Origin: Bedellia somnulentella
Taxonomy: Eukaryota; Arthropoda; Insecta; Lepidoptera; Bedelliidae
Reading direction: 5' to 3'
NCBI GenBank assembly: GCA_963576735.1
Contig: OY755188.1
Span: 15,426,323 to 15,490,322 of the forward strand
Length of the DNA stretch: 64,000 bases
The notes beneath the pieces are model-generated. The model made no database searches and was not told where the DNA came from. It saw only the letters and a program-made list of their open reading frames with translations. Below are positions 12,601 through 21,245 of the stretch, piece after piece. The position numbers and the translations under genes are program-made. How positions within the stretch are numbered: the first letter of the stretch is position 1; every line of letters starts with the position of its first letter.

Positions 12601-15097
12601 TACACCTTTTGGTTCTTAGCTAAGAACTTTTCGGTGATGCTCCTTAGAGAGAAGATTTGATCCATACATCCCATTCCTTTCCTAAATCCCGCTTGCACAT
12701 CCCATATTTTCTCATCAGTTTCATTCATCACTCTTTCAATCAGTACCTTAGCATACAATTTACCAACAATGCTGAGTAAGCTGATGCCGCGGTAGTTTTT
12801 AGCCTCTTGGTGTGACCCCTTTCCTTTATATAGAGGCACAATCACCGCCTTGCACCAGTCTCGTGGAACTTTGCCACTCGACCAGCATTTTTGGAAAAGA
12901 AAATACAACCAAGAAGCCACCAACCCTTTACCAGCCCTCAGCATTTCGATAGTAATCCTATCATACCCTGCCGCCTTCCCTACTTTCATACTTTTCATTG
13001 CTTTCATTATTTCTTCCATACTAATCTCACTGTCACTGAAATCACCCATCTCTTCGTTCCAATCAACATTACTGTCGATTGGCGAAGAAATGGATGCATC
13101 CTCTTTTTCAAACAGTCCCTCAAAATAATTCTTCCATACCCGTTTCATGCTACTTTCATCCGTCGCCAATTCACCCTGTTCATCTCTTATTACACTCACT
13201 CTCGTGTTTTGGGAAACTCCCTTTTCTTTCCGGATATACTTCCAGAATAACTTTTGGTTATTCCGGAAATTATCAGAAAGTTTCCTCTCACACCACTCTT
13301 GCAAATCCCGCTTTTTCTTTTCTATTTTCTTCTTTACCTCATTCTTAACTCTCTTATATTCATCTTCACTTTTCTGCACTACATCGTCAGTTACACTCGC
13401 ATCCATCCGTTTACTAGCTTTAATCGCTAGTAAATCTAACCACGCTGTCTTCTTATCTCCAACCGCCTCTTTCACAACTTTATCCCACCAACTTGTTGGT
13501 GGTCTATTTGACCTTTTACACACTCCACATACTTCCGTCGCACATTCAACCATCGTCGATTTGAGCACATCCCATACTTCTTCTATTTCCATTTCATCCT
13601 TCATCTCCACGCAACTTAGTCTATCATCCAATTTCCTCAAGTATTCATCTCTGATATTTTCGTCTTCTTGCAGTTTTTCTACTTTTATTCACGCAAAATC
13701 CGTTGTTGACACTTTAGGCCTGTGACGCCAACGCGTGCACAGACCCCTTAATCGTGATATAACGAGAAAGTGATCTGTGCCAACGTTCGTGCCCCTATAG
13801 ACCCTGGTGTCAACAACTTTTGCTCTCAGCCTTTCATCAACTATCACAAAATCAATCATACTTCTCTCGCTTCCCCTCTGTCTTGTATACATATGGATAT
13901 CTTTGTGCTTAAACAACGTGTTTGTAACACAAAGATTCCTATCCAAACATACCTCAATCAATTTCTCACCATTCTCATTTACCCTTTGATCACCAAACTT
14001 TCCTAAAACTTTTTCGCAACCGTTGCGTGACACACCAACCCAGCCATTAAAATCTCCTAACATTACAAGTCTCTCATTCTGATCACACCCATTCACAACA
14101 TCGTCTAACAGATTCCAAAACTCCTCCCTCTCGGATAGGGATTTAGACATGTCCGGAGCGTATACGCAAATTATGCGCATCCGGACTAGTCCCAATTTCA
14201 CCTTAATCCACAGGAGCCTTGGACTCACACATTCGTAATCTTTCATACACTGAGCCATCCTTTCAGATATCAGAAGTCCCACTCCTTGGCTAGCTCGGTC
14301 ACTGTCAGCGACTCCAGACCAGATTGCTGTAATGTTGCCAAGTTGTGAAACTTCCTTTCCCTTACGCTTCGTCTCATTTACACAAAGAAAATCCAGTTTT
14401 CTTTCATTCATAATCATACATACTTCATCTAATTTTTCAAACATTCCTCCACATACATTCATCGTACTGAAGCGGGTCTCTTTAGCCCACTTTTCGCCCC
14501 GTGAGCAACCATGGCGTGATGAGTGGCGAGCTACATCGCCGCCTCCGTGTTTACTAAAATTTGAACACATATTGGACCCACGAGAAGCAAGGGAAGTAAA
14601 CTGTCCACCTAGCCAGAGCCCCGCTTGACTAGGTAAGGTTATTTAGTACCCGGAGTGCACCAAGCTCCGGGACGGCGGCACGCTAGCGACCAGGCTCACC
14701 CCTGGCCATGCATCCCTCGGCGCGGCAGACCTTGGATTGGTGTAAGAGCGAAGATGGAAAAGCCCTAGTCCCTTAGTCGACTTCTACGACACCCACGGGA
14801 AGAGATGGGGTAGTGCTATTCTAAGCCGGCACTACACAGCAGATTATATGTTAACACTGCAAAACACTGCTATAACCATTCCGAACCAATCCTACTCTAT
14901 TTATTAGAATTCCGGAAACGAGAAATAAAGTAATTCTTAATGACAAATGGTAAATTGGACCTAGTATGTTATGTTGAACGATCTTGATAAAATTCTATTG
15001 TGTTACAGCCGACTCATACAAGGACATCTGCGAAGCCTCATTTTATACGACTAAATGTGTTTATACTGAGAATCCTGGTATATTTTTCTTCCCCTAA
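3684..15097 (+). CDS. odorant-binding protein, LUSH (OBP76a)-like, 5 exons
   Basis: A small secreted carrier that, by family, binds hydrophobic odorants or pheromones in the sensillum lymph. Exons: 3684-3740, 4767-4842, 6751-6839, 8485-8596, 15009-15097. All borders are GT/AG, phases agree, and the total is 140 aa. Exon 1 encodes a 19-residue hydrophobic signal peptide. The mature part has the six classic OBP cysteines with spacing C-X26-C-X3-C-X40-C-X10-C-X8-C. Segments MTMKQL, MCYIACVMKMAG and the FFFP end resemble Drosophila LUSH. Introns are swollen by transposons; intron 4 is 6.4 kb and carries a LINE and a full RTE. The stop codon overlaps the AATAAA signal. The start was chosen because the other nearby ATG (3677) gives no signal peptide in phase. 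A second OBP gene follows 6 kb downstream on the same strand. Confidence 0.9.
3779..3970 (-). repeat. SINE A copy (3' part)
   Basis: On the minus strand it ends in GGCCGTGAGTATATG. It contains the GATGCAGTTGGAGAC block, and the 5' head is missing. It lies in intron 1 of OBP gene 1. Confidence 0.75.
4098..4345. mobile_element. MITE D family, one copy plus a partial one
   Basis: Shares blocks TAGTACGAG, CATCTCTTACGCACTTA, AGTATCGTATACTG, CTCATTCTA and ATAAAATAGCGCTCGTGC with copies at 19446, 25515 and 41028. A second partial copy follows from about 4250. Confidence 0.6.
4454..4733 (+). repeat. SINE A copy, full length, 33 bp before OBP exon 2
   Basis: Runs from GTGCCGTGT, with an AT-rich expansion after the first bases, through CGGCTTAGAATAACACTACC to GCCGTGAGTATATG and a GTAT tail. 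ATTTTATTTT occurs on both flanks. The 3' end lies 33 bp upstream of OBP exon 2. Confidence 0.85.
4874..5117 (-). repeat. SINE A copy, interrupted near its 5' end
   Basis: A minus-strand copy starting 31 bp after the OBP exon 2 donor. Its 5' head is interrupted by the next copy, with TAAGCAGCTACC duplicated. Confidence 0.85.
5118..5243 (+). repeat. SINE A, 5'-truncated, nested, with 12-bp TSD
   Basis: Covers only the 3' half, from the CCTTTATTTTACC block to the TATG tail. TAAGCAGCTACC is duplicated exactly at 5106-5117 and 5244-5255. The insertion is inside the preceding minus-strand SINE A. Confidence 0.9.
5256..5854. repeat. unassigned intron DNA with a two-copy direct repeat
   Basis: A block of about 65 bp at 5564-5630 (containing GGCCAAGCCACAT and AGAGTTTGTGAAGTTAGGCC) recurs at 5698-5763, offset about 134 bp. 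Nothing else was identified; no coding. Confidence 0.6.
5855..6050 (-). repeat. SINE A, strongly diverged
   Basis: Retains CTTAGCCACTATCGGAA, GGTCTCC, GTCGTCTCTT and CTATTCTAAGC in minus-strand order. Confidence 0.55.
6085..6280 (+). repeat. SINE A, strongly diverged
   Basis: Retains GTAAGAGGTGAC, ACCATCTTTTCCC, AGTGGCTGATGAATTC and CTCTGGCTACCCC. Confidence 0.6.
6384..6596 (-). repeat. SINE A copy (subfamily 3)
   Basis: Minus strand; diagnostic TTAACGGGGTAGCC and GATCACCCACGGGTAG. An imperfect AATATATTATGT-type duplication flanks it. Confidence 0.8.
7092..7345 (+). repeat. SINE A full length with 11-bp TSD
   Basis: TACTTAAATAT at 7081-7091 is repeated at 7346-7356. Complete from GTGTCGGCTTAG to the GTAT tail. 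Confidence 0.92.
7549..7711 (+). repeat. SINE A, 5'-truncated
   Basis: Begins at GGTCGATGCAGTTGGAGACC and ends in a TATG tail. Confidence 0.85.
7804..8060 (-). repeat. SINE A full length with 27-bp TSD
   Basis: Exact 27-bp duplications at 7777-7803 and 8061-8087 flank a complete minus-strand copy. This fixes the element ends and is the clearest sign of target-primed insertion in the window. Confidence 0.95.
8177..8432 (-). repeat. SINE A full length, 52 bp before OBP exon 4
   Basis: A complete minus-strand copy with CATA tail. The flanks GGCTTTAAG and GGCCTTAAG may be a decayed duplication. Confidence 0.85.
8641..8680 (+). repeat. SINE A 5' head (rest at 10928-11095)
   Basis: TGTAGTGT then TACCCCATTTCTTCTC and GATCGTAA match the SINE A head with a short internal deletion. 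The copy is split here by the LINE and resumes at 10928 with GAGGCGACTAAG. Confidence 0.75.
8681..10927 (+). mobile_element. 5'-truncated CR1/jockey-group LINE inside SINE A
   Basis: Non-LTR retrotransposon lacking its endonuclease half. The reverse transcriptase and C-terminal domain remain, followed by an AT-rich 3' UTR and an AAATA-type repeat tail ending at 10927. The SINE A sequence continues immediately on the other side. It lies in OBP intron 4. The clade (Daphne/Crack-like) is a guess from sequence feel. Confidence 0.88.
8690..10644 (+). pseudogene. LINE reverse transcriptase, 5'-truncated, frame open
   Basis: Copies element RNA into DNA at the target. About 650 codons stay open without an own start codon. 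Motifs in order: SHGIDDIPP, NYRPIALLPTASKIFEKAI, NGFRKNRSTS, DMAKAYDRVRHD (catalytic Asp), PQGGVVS, FADD (catalytic pair), then RYGILLWGNS near the C-terminus. The frame happens to stay open upstream through OBP exon 4 (8485-8596), which produces a misleading 725-codon fusion reading. The endonuclease is missing, so this copy cannot move on its own. Confidence 0.85.
10928..11095 (+). repeat. SINE A 3' part, continuing 8641-8680
   Basis: GAGGCGACTAAGGG through GCGGTTGGAGACCC to GGCCGTGAGTGTATATATG. It is separated from its head by the LINE. Confidence 0.8.
11184..11434 (-). repeat. SINE A full length, joined to RTE copy 1
   Basis: A complete minus-strand copy whose 5' end (CTATGCCGATACTAC) meets the TATG-type tail of RTE copy 1 with no spacer. 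Confidence 0.9.
11435..14841 (-). mobile_element. RTE-type LINE, full length (copy 1)
   Basis: A 3.4-kb non-LTR element starting (minus strand) with TGCTGTGTAGTG and ending in GGCGTGAGTATATG plus a GTAT repeat. It has a single long reading frame with apurinic-type endonuclease then reverse transcriptase, and no RNase H, as in the RTE/BovB group. It lies in OBP intron 4. Copy 2 at 15853 is collinear. Confidence 0.93.
11469..14570 (-). pseudogene. RTE endonuclease-reverse transcriptase, one stop codon
   Basis: One frame of about 1030 codons, broken once by TGA at 13689-13691, where copy 2 has CGA (Arg); a CpG transition explains this. Endonuclease (first 290 residues): NETK, YAPDMS, GDFNGWVG, SMIDFVI and TDHF motifs. 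Reverse transcriptase: YRGISLL, AGFRKGMGCMDQIF, FIDLEKAYDR, GVRQGCVASP, YADDQVLL. Then YLGSLFTRDGK, LMYGSECW and the RTE-typical MLRWFGHIERM. Everything else is open, so this is a near-intact source candidate. Likely start at 14570, shared with copy 2 (MCSNF/MCATK). Confidence 0.9.
14842..15008. other. unassigned end of OBP intron 4
   Basis: Spacer between the RTE 5' end and OBP exon 5. No feature seen except the acceptor TGTTACAG at 15001-15008. Confidence 0.4.
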
Positions 15098-15101
15098 TAA
15101 A
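15095..15101 (+). terminator. poly(A) signal overlapping the OBP 1 stop codon
   Basis: The TAA stop at 15095-15097 is part of TAATAAA, giving AATAAA at 15096-15101. Cleavage is expected 10-30 bases on, so the 3' UTR would be very short. Confidence 0.65.
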
Positions 15102-15240
15102 GACCTTTACTGTTTTCAGTTTTTTATTTATACAATAATATAGTCCTGATTTTTAGTTAATAAGAGTTAATTTATGGCAATCAAATACAAAGTCGTACAA
15201 AACTAATAAATACCAAGTAAATAGATGGGGTCCTAAATTT

Positions 15241-15375
15241 ACATACATACATATATACATATACTCACGCCATTAGTTCCCATTGGGGTGGGCAGAGACT
15301 ATTGATCGCCACTTCGTACGATCCTGACAAACCTCTCTAGCTTCGTTTACATCCATCAATCTTTTCATGCATGTC
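15241..15375 (-). mobile_element. RTE 3' fragment
   Basis: Matches the last 130 bp of RTE copies 1 and 2, including the tail; 5'-truncated. Confidence 0.9.
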
Positions 15376-15531
15376 ATAAATGATAAATTTACTAGCATAA
15401 AAACTTTTTCATCATTTAATTATCAACAACGTCTTTGGGTCTAACGATATTTAACCATTACAACTAAAATCATAATTGTTTTTGCATAAATTTTACGATA
15501 ATAACAAATTTTGGCATAAAAGTTAATAGTA
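15376..15531. other. unassigned spacer
   Basis: AT-rich, nothing recognised. Confidence 0.3.
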
Positions 15532-15710
15532 TTATACATACATATACTCACGGACGTAATCCCAAAAAGGGGTGCCCAGAGCTTCAGAGCTAGAAACTCT
15601 TCAGCCACATTTAGAATTTGATAGCACAAGGTGGTAGTAAATAAAGTATCATGCAGTGGTGGGTCTCCAACCGGATCCCCAAAAAACATTTAAAAATTCC
15701 TTATACTCAA
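15532..15710 (-). repeat. SINE A (subfamily 2), partial
   Basis: Minus strand; CCCAAAAAGGGG and CTTCAGAGCTAGAAACTC are typical of the second subfamily. The 5' head is missing. Confidence 0.75.
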
Positions 15711-15852
15711 TGTGATAATAGTATAATGTTTCTATGCAAAATTTTAGTACTTGGGTAACCCGTATAAAATATATAATATTTTCAGCTTAAAGGTGGCCCA
15801 AAGGACGTCCTGGCGCACTGGAACCTGATTTTGCAAAAACATATATGTATTT

Positions 15853-18800
15853 TGCTGTGTAGTGTCGGCATAGAATAGCACTACCCCATTTCTTCCCGTG
15901 GGTGTCGTAGGAGTCGACTAAGGGAACAGGGCTTCTACCATCTTTGCCCTTAAACCAATCCAAGGTCTGCCCTGCCGAGGGATGCGTGGCCAGGGGTGAG
16001 CCTGGTCGCTAGCGTGCCGCCGTCCCGGAGCTTGGTGCACTCCGGGTACTAAATAACCTTACCTAGTCATGCGGGGCTCTGGCTAGGTAGACAGTTTATT
16101 TCCCTTGTTTATCGTGGGGCCAAAATGTGTGCAACTAAAAATAAACACGGAGGCGGCGATGCAGCTCGCCCCTCATCACGCCGTGGTTCCTCGCGGGGCG
16201 AAATGTGGGCTAGAGAGACCCGCTTCAGTACGTTGAATGTGTGTGGAGGGATGCATAAAAAATTAGATGAAGTATGTTTGATAATGGATGAAAGAAAAAT
16301 AGATTTTCTGTGTGTGAATGAAACGAAGCGAAAGGAAAAAGAGGTTTCACAACTTGGCAACATTACAGCGATCTGGTCAGGCGTGGCTGACAGCGACAGG
16401 GCTTGCCAAGGCGTGGGACTTCTGATATCTGAAAGGATGGCTCAGTGTATGAAAGGTTACGAATGTGTGAGTCCAAGGCTCCTGTGGCTAAAGGTGAAAA
16501 TAGGGCTTGTCCGGATGCGCATAATTTGTGTGTATGCTCCGGACATGTCTAAGTCACTTTCCGAGAGGGAGGAGTTTTGGAATTTGTTAGATGATGTTGT
16601 GAATGGGTGTGATCAGAATGAGAGAATTGTAATATTAGGAGATTTTAATGGCTGGGTTGGTGTGTCACGCAACGGTTGTGAAAAGGTTTTAGGAAAGTAT
16701 GGTGATCAAAGGGTGAACGAAAATGGCGAGAAAGTTATTGAGGTATGTTTGGCGAGGAATCTTTGCGTTACAAACACGTTGTTTGAACACAAAGATATCC
16801 ATATGTATACAAGACAGAGAGGAAACGAGAGAAGTATGATTGATTTTGTGATTGTTGATGAAAGGCTGAGAGCAAAGGTTGTTTACACCAGAGTCTATAG
16901 GGGCACGAATGTTGGCACAGATCACTTCTTTGTTATATCCCGAGTAAGAGGTCTGTGCACGCGTTGGCGTCATAGGGCCAAAGTGTCAACAACGGATCTT
17001 GCGAGAATAAAAGTGGAGAAATTGCAAGATGATGAAAAGATTAGTGATGAATACGTGAAGAAATTGGATGATAGACTGAGTTGCGTGGAGATGAGGGATG
17101 AAATGGAAATAGAAGAAGTATGGAATGTGCTCAAATCGACAATGGTTGAATGTGCGACGGAAGTATGTGGATTGTGTAAAAGGTCAAATAGACCACCAAC
17201 AAGTTGGTGGGATAAGAGTGTGAAAGAGGCAGTCGAAGATAAGAAGAAAGCTTGGTTAGATTTACTAGCGGTCAGAGCTAGTAAACGAATGGATGCGAGA
17301 GTAACAGATGATGTAGTGAAGAATAGTGAAGATGAATTTAAGAGAGTTAAGAATGAGGTTAAGAAGAAAATAGAAAAGAAAAAGCGTGATCTGATAGAAT
17401 GGTGTAAGAGGAAACTCTCTGATAATTTCCGGAATAACCAAAAGTTGTTCTGGAAATATGTCCGGAAAGAAAAGGGATTTTTCATAAACACGAGAGTGAA
17501 TGTAGTGAAAGATGATCAGGGTGAATTTGCGAAGGATGAAAGTAGCATGAAACGAGTATGGAAGAACTATTTTGAGGGACTCTTTGAAAAAAAGGATGCA
17601 TCCGTTTCTTCGCCAATCGACAGTAATGTTGATTGGAACGATGCGATGGGTGCCTTTAGTGAAAGTGAGATCAGTATGGAAGAAATAATGAAAGCACTGA
17701 AGAGTATGAAAATAGGGAAGGCGGTAGGGTATGATAGGATAACTATCGAAATGCTGAGGGCTGGTAAAGGGTTGGTGGCTTCTTGGTTGTACTTCCTTTT
17801 CCAAAAGTGCTGGTCGAGTGGCAAAGTACCAAAAGACTGGTGCAAGGCGGTGATTGTGCCCCTGTATAAAGGAAAAGGGTCACGCCAGGAGGCTAAAAAC
17901 TACCGCGGCATTAGCCTACTCAGCATTGTCGGTTAATTGTATGCAAAGGTATTGATTGAAAGAGTGATGAATGAAACTGATGAGAAAATATGGGATGTGC
18001 AAGCAGGATTTAGGAAAGGAATAGGATGTATGGATCAAATCTTCTCTCAAAGGAGCATCAATAGGTGTATTGCTCTTTCATTGATTTAGAGAAGGCGTAT
18101 GATAGGGTGGTAAGAAAGTGTTTATGGGAGGTGTTATCCAAGTTCGGTTTGGGGAGTCAACTTATACGTGCATTGGTATCACTCTATGAGGATTCTAGTG
18201 CAAGTGTAAGAGTAAACGGGGAAAACACTGACTGGTTCAGAATCTCTAGGGGTGTCCGACAGGGATGTGTAGCTTCTCCGTGGCTCTTTAATTTGTTCAT
18301 GGATGACTGTTTGACAGAGTTGCGTGAAAGTGATTATGGACTAAAAATGGGTGGATTCATCATTAAATGCCTCTTGTATGCTGACGATCAAGTGCTACTT
18401 GCATCATCGGCAGAAGAGTTGCAAGAGATGATGAATATTGCATGTAAGTCTTTTGTAAGAAAGGGAATGAGGGTGAATGTGGATAAGACCAAAACGATGG
18501 TTTTTGAGAGACAGAAAGATGTGACAGAATGCGTGATTGCGATTGATGGTAAGGATGTGGAACAGGTGAAGGAGTTTGTATATCTGGGAAGTTTGTTTAC
18601 AAGGGATGGAAAATGTGATGAAGATATTGGGAGAAGAGTGAAAAAGGGTAATGCGATTAATGGAGCATTGGATAGCCTAATGTCTAGTCAATCGGTGTCC
18701 AAAAGGGCCCGAATGGCTGTGCATGATGCCGTTCTTGTTCCTACGCTTATGTATGGCAGTGAATGTAGGGTGTGGCAGAAGGAGCATGAAAGCAGAGTGT

Positions 18801-19225
18801 ATGCAGTAGAAATGAGGTCCCTCAGAAAAGTTTGTAATGTTAGGTTATGTGATCGTGTGAGGAACGATGTGATTCGTGAAAGGTGTGGTCTAAAAGATGA
18901 TATTGTAAGTAAGATAGAAAAAGGAATGTTGAGATGGCTTGGGCACATCGAGAGGATGGATGATAGGAAATTGGTAAAAGGTATCTATAGAGCTAATGTG
19001 GAAGGTAATGTTAGTAGAGGACGGCCACGAAAGACACACTTGGACCAAATTGAAAGTGTGCTCAAAAAGGCAGGCGTCCGAAGTATGAAGAATAAAAGAG
19101 CATGTATGAAAAGATTGATGGATGTAGACGGAGCAAGAGAGGTTTGCCAGGATCGTACGAAGTGGCGATCGATAGTCTCTGCCTACCCCAATGGGAATTA
19201 ACAGCGTGAGTATATGTATGTATGT
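15853..19225 (+). mobile_element. RTE-type LINE, full length with 12-bp TSD (copy 2)
   Basis: ATATATGTATTT is duplicated exactly at 15841-15852 and 19226-19237, so both element ends are certain: TGCTGTGTAGTG at the 5' end and a TATG repeat at the 3' end. Length 3373 bp. The first 80 or so bases are nearly those of SINE A. Confidence 0.96.
16125..19201 (+). pseudogene. RTE endonuclease-reverse transcriptase, stop plus frameshift
   Basis: Opens at 16125 and reads 603 codons through the endonuclease and the first part of the reverse transcriptase. TAA at 17934-17936 replaces the Lys codon found in copy 1 (SIVGK). A deletion near 18058, relative to copy 1, removes about 25 bases and shifts the frame. 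The remaining RT fingers, FIDLEKAYDR, YADD and C-terminus stay open to the stop at 19199-19201. Dead as a source but complete in length. Confidence 0.92.
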
Positions 19226-19304
19226 ATATATGTATTTGAGGAATTTTTAGAAATACATTATTTGTGAAAATTTCAGCTTTCTAGCTATCACGGTTTATGA
19301 TATA

Positions 19305-19375
19305 CAGCCTGGAGACAGACAGGCAGACAGCGAAGTTTTAGTAATAGGGTCCTTTTTTGTACGGAACCCTAAAAA
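19305..19375 (-). mobile_element. fragment of the AGGGTTCCGTA MITE family
   Basis: GACAGACAGGCAGACAGCG then GTACGGAACCCT is the complement of the left end of the 419-1129 family. Confidence 0.65.
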
Positions 19376-19445
19376 CACATCTTTAGTAATAAGTTGTTTT
19401 ACAGGCCTAAATTCAGTACGAGAAATGTCAATTCACGAGAAAGAG

Positions 19446-19590
19446 GCCTAGCACAAGCTCTATTTTATCGACACGATATCGGTTAGAATGAGATGTCAGT
19501 ATACGATACTAAGTAAGTGCGAAAGAGATGGCTGTTTTGTACCACGCGATATTTAGTTAAAAGGTCGCTTGTACTAGCTATGCGGGTGTG
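19446..19590. mobile_element. MITE D copy
   Basis: Complement of the 4098 copy: CTAGCACAAGCTC, GACACGATATCGGTTAGAATGA, GTATACGATACTAAGTAAG, TCGCTTGTACTAGCTATGC. Confidence 0.65.
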
Positions 19591-20098
19591 TTTAAAAAAA
19601 CTCGTGTATGATTCTCGGTTGTAAAATAGATACATTGAAGCAATCTTCACTAATTGTGGTCGTAATCTCATTTCCGTCTTCACATGCGAACATACACTTA
19701 AAAAGCTATTATAATACATTAGTGCGCATTTTTTTCACGTTGATCTTAACATGAATTGTATGTACTTGCGCACTAACCAGGTAATCACACAGTCAGACAT
19801 AGTAAATATGACTGCACAAGTTGCAATTAATAATATGAGTACCTACATGTATGCTTTGATTTCCCTGAAACACAGAAGAAACATAATTTTTGACACGGAA
19901 CCGAGGCGACGGCTTTTGTTTCTCCAAAAGCACAAAATCGTCTGAATGATTCTAAAAATTTGGTGAAGTGTTGAACCAAACAGGAACAAATCTCACAAAG
20001 TATTTTTCAATGAATTACCCTAGGATTTGAACCTGGGAATTCAGGGTCATGAATTGTCGCTCTTAGTGTAACATTCATGTTTCAAAATAAATAAAATA
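19591..20098. other. unassigned intergenic DNA
   Basis: Contains an isolated B-box-like GGTTCAAATCC on the minus strand (about 20029-20039), but no matching A box or repeat family was identified. Confidence 0.3.
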
Positions 20099-20397
20099 AA
20101 TATATAGCCTCAAACTAAGTACAACTTGATGACTTGTATTTAAGGATACCAACTTAACAATACAATTAATACTATATCATACACAGATAAATAATATCCA
20201 AGACAAACGCCCGATTTCTGAATTGAGTATTCAAGCTGAGAAAGACTTAAGTATCGTTTTGTCTCATTCAGTTGTTAACGATACTTAAGTTGCTCTCAGC
20301 TGGAATACTCAATCCAGAAATCGGTCGTAAGAATCAACCATTTATGCTCATCACATAAATGATGCTCTCAGCGGGGATCGAACTGTGGGTTCCACCA
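20099..20397 (-). repeat. SINE C (tRNA-derived), interrupted by a foldback element
   Basis: The minus strand shows a B box, AGTTCGATCCCCGCTGAG, then ATCATTTATGTGATGAGC and a tail ending GAGGCTATATAT. The second copy is at 37170-37380. The A-box half is missing here. Interrupted at 20211-20324. Confidence 0.7.
20211..20324. mobile_element. 114-bp foldback MITE inside SINE C
   Basis: Arms 20211-20256 and 20279-20324 are inverted copies (starting CCGATTTCTG, about 90 percent matched) around a 22-bp loop. Comparison with the 37170 SINE C copy shows this stretch is extra. Confidence 0.8.
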
Positions 20398-20523
20398 ATG
20401 ATAAACCTAGTTGAACATTTTGATAGTTGAACGGTCTTCGATTAAATGCCTCCGTAATGAAAGGAAGTAATAGGCTCAGAGGTCTCGACTTCGTATCCCG
20501 AATGGTACATTCACAAATATGAA

Positions 20524-20906
20524 TTATTACATAACATAACATAACATAAACGTTCACGCCGTTTATCCCCGAAGGGGTTGGCAGAGGTACCAATACTCCT
20601 GAATTCACATGGCAAGCGCCATCTAGTTTCCAGAGAAGGTACCCACGTTTTGCTTAGACAGTGTACTCACGTGATAGGGAGCAGGCCTATCGCCGTTTTG
20701 TACGAATACACTGTCACATGACTAAGTACAACTCAGCCATGTGGGTTTCCTCACGATGTTTTCCCTCACCGTTAGCAACCATGATAAATTAACCACACAT
20801 ATGACTTTAGAAAAGACAAATTGGTGTAGGCCCGTCCCAGGATTGGAACTCACGCCCTTCTGTTTTTCGGGCGGGTGTTCTACCCACTGGACTATCATGT
20901 CGCATG
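20524..20906 (-). repeat. SINE B full length
   Basis: Minus strand: tRNA-like head ending at GACATGATAGTCCAGTGG, body, CCCCTTCGGGG hairpin, GGCGTGAACG and (TTATG)n tail. Confidence 0.88.
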
Positions 20907-21194
20907 AATTATTATTTTATATTTAATTAAGACGGGGTAAATCGTAATAAGTTATTCGTAAATTTGGAAGATTTCACGCTTCGTAGATCAGGGTTGAAGC
21001 CATCGGTGATGGGTTTTTAATCTCAGGGAAGCGGTTGGGTAATGCTTTCTTGCCCGACAGTATATGGCAATGATTACTTATTAATTTTATCATTTATCCT
21101 AATTAGGGACAAAATGTAGATGTAACAGTAATGTAATGTAAATATAATAACAGCTAAATATCATTACATTTTTGTATAATGATAGCATTTACAG
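20907..21194. other. unassigned upstream DNA of OBP gene 2
   Basis: AT-rich; nothing recognised until the TATA-like site. Confidence 0.3.
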
Positions 21195-21223
21195 TATAAA
21201 TGGTTATGTAGATCTGATTCAGT
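21195..21223 (+). promoter_or_regulatory. candidate core promoter of OBP gene 2
   Basis: TATAAA at 21195-21200 is followed 26 bp later by an arthropod initiator-like TTCAGT (21218-21223), 23 bp before the start codon. The spacing is slightly short. Confidence 0.45.
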
Positions 21224-21245
21224 AGTCATTTGACAAAAAGCAATT

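Noticed and set aside
11622..13725. Several plus-strand frames of 60-190 codons opposite RTE copy 1
   Set aside because: They are the complement of a real RTE coding frame and show no family motif.
16109..17845. Minus-strand frames opposite RTE copy 2
   Set aside because: Antisense shadows of the endonuclease and RT frame.
11435..19225. RTE copies 1 and 2 as a segmental inverted duplication
   Set aside because: Copy 2 has its own 12-bp target duplication and the two differ by many substitutions, so they are independent insertions.
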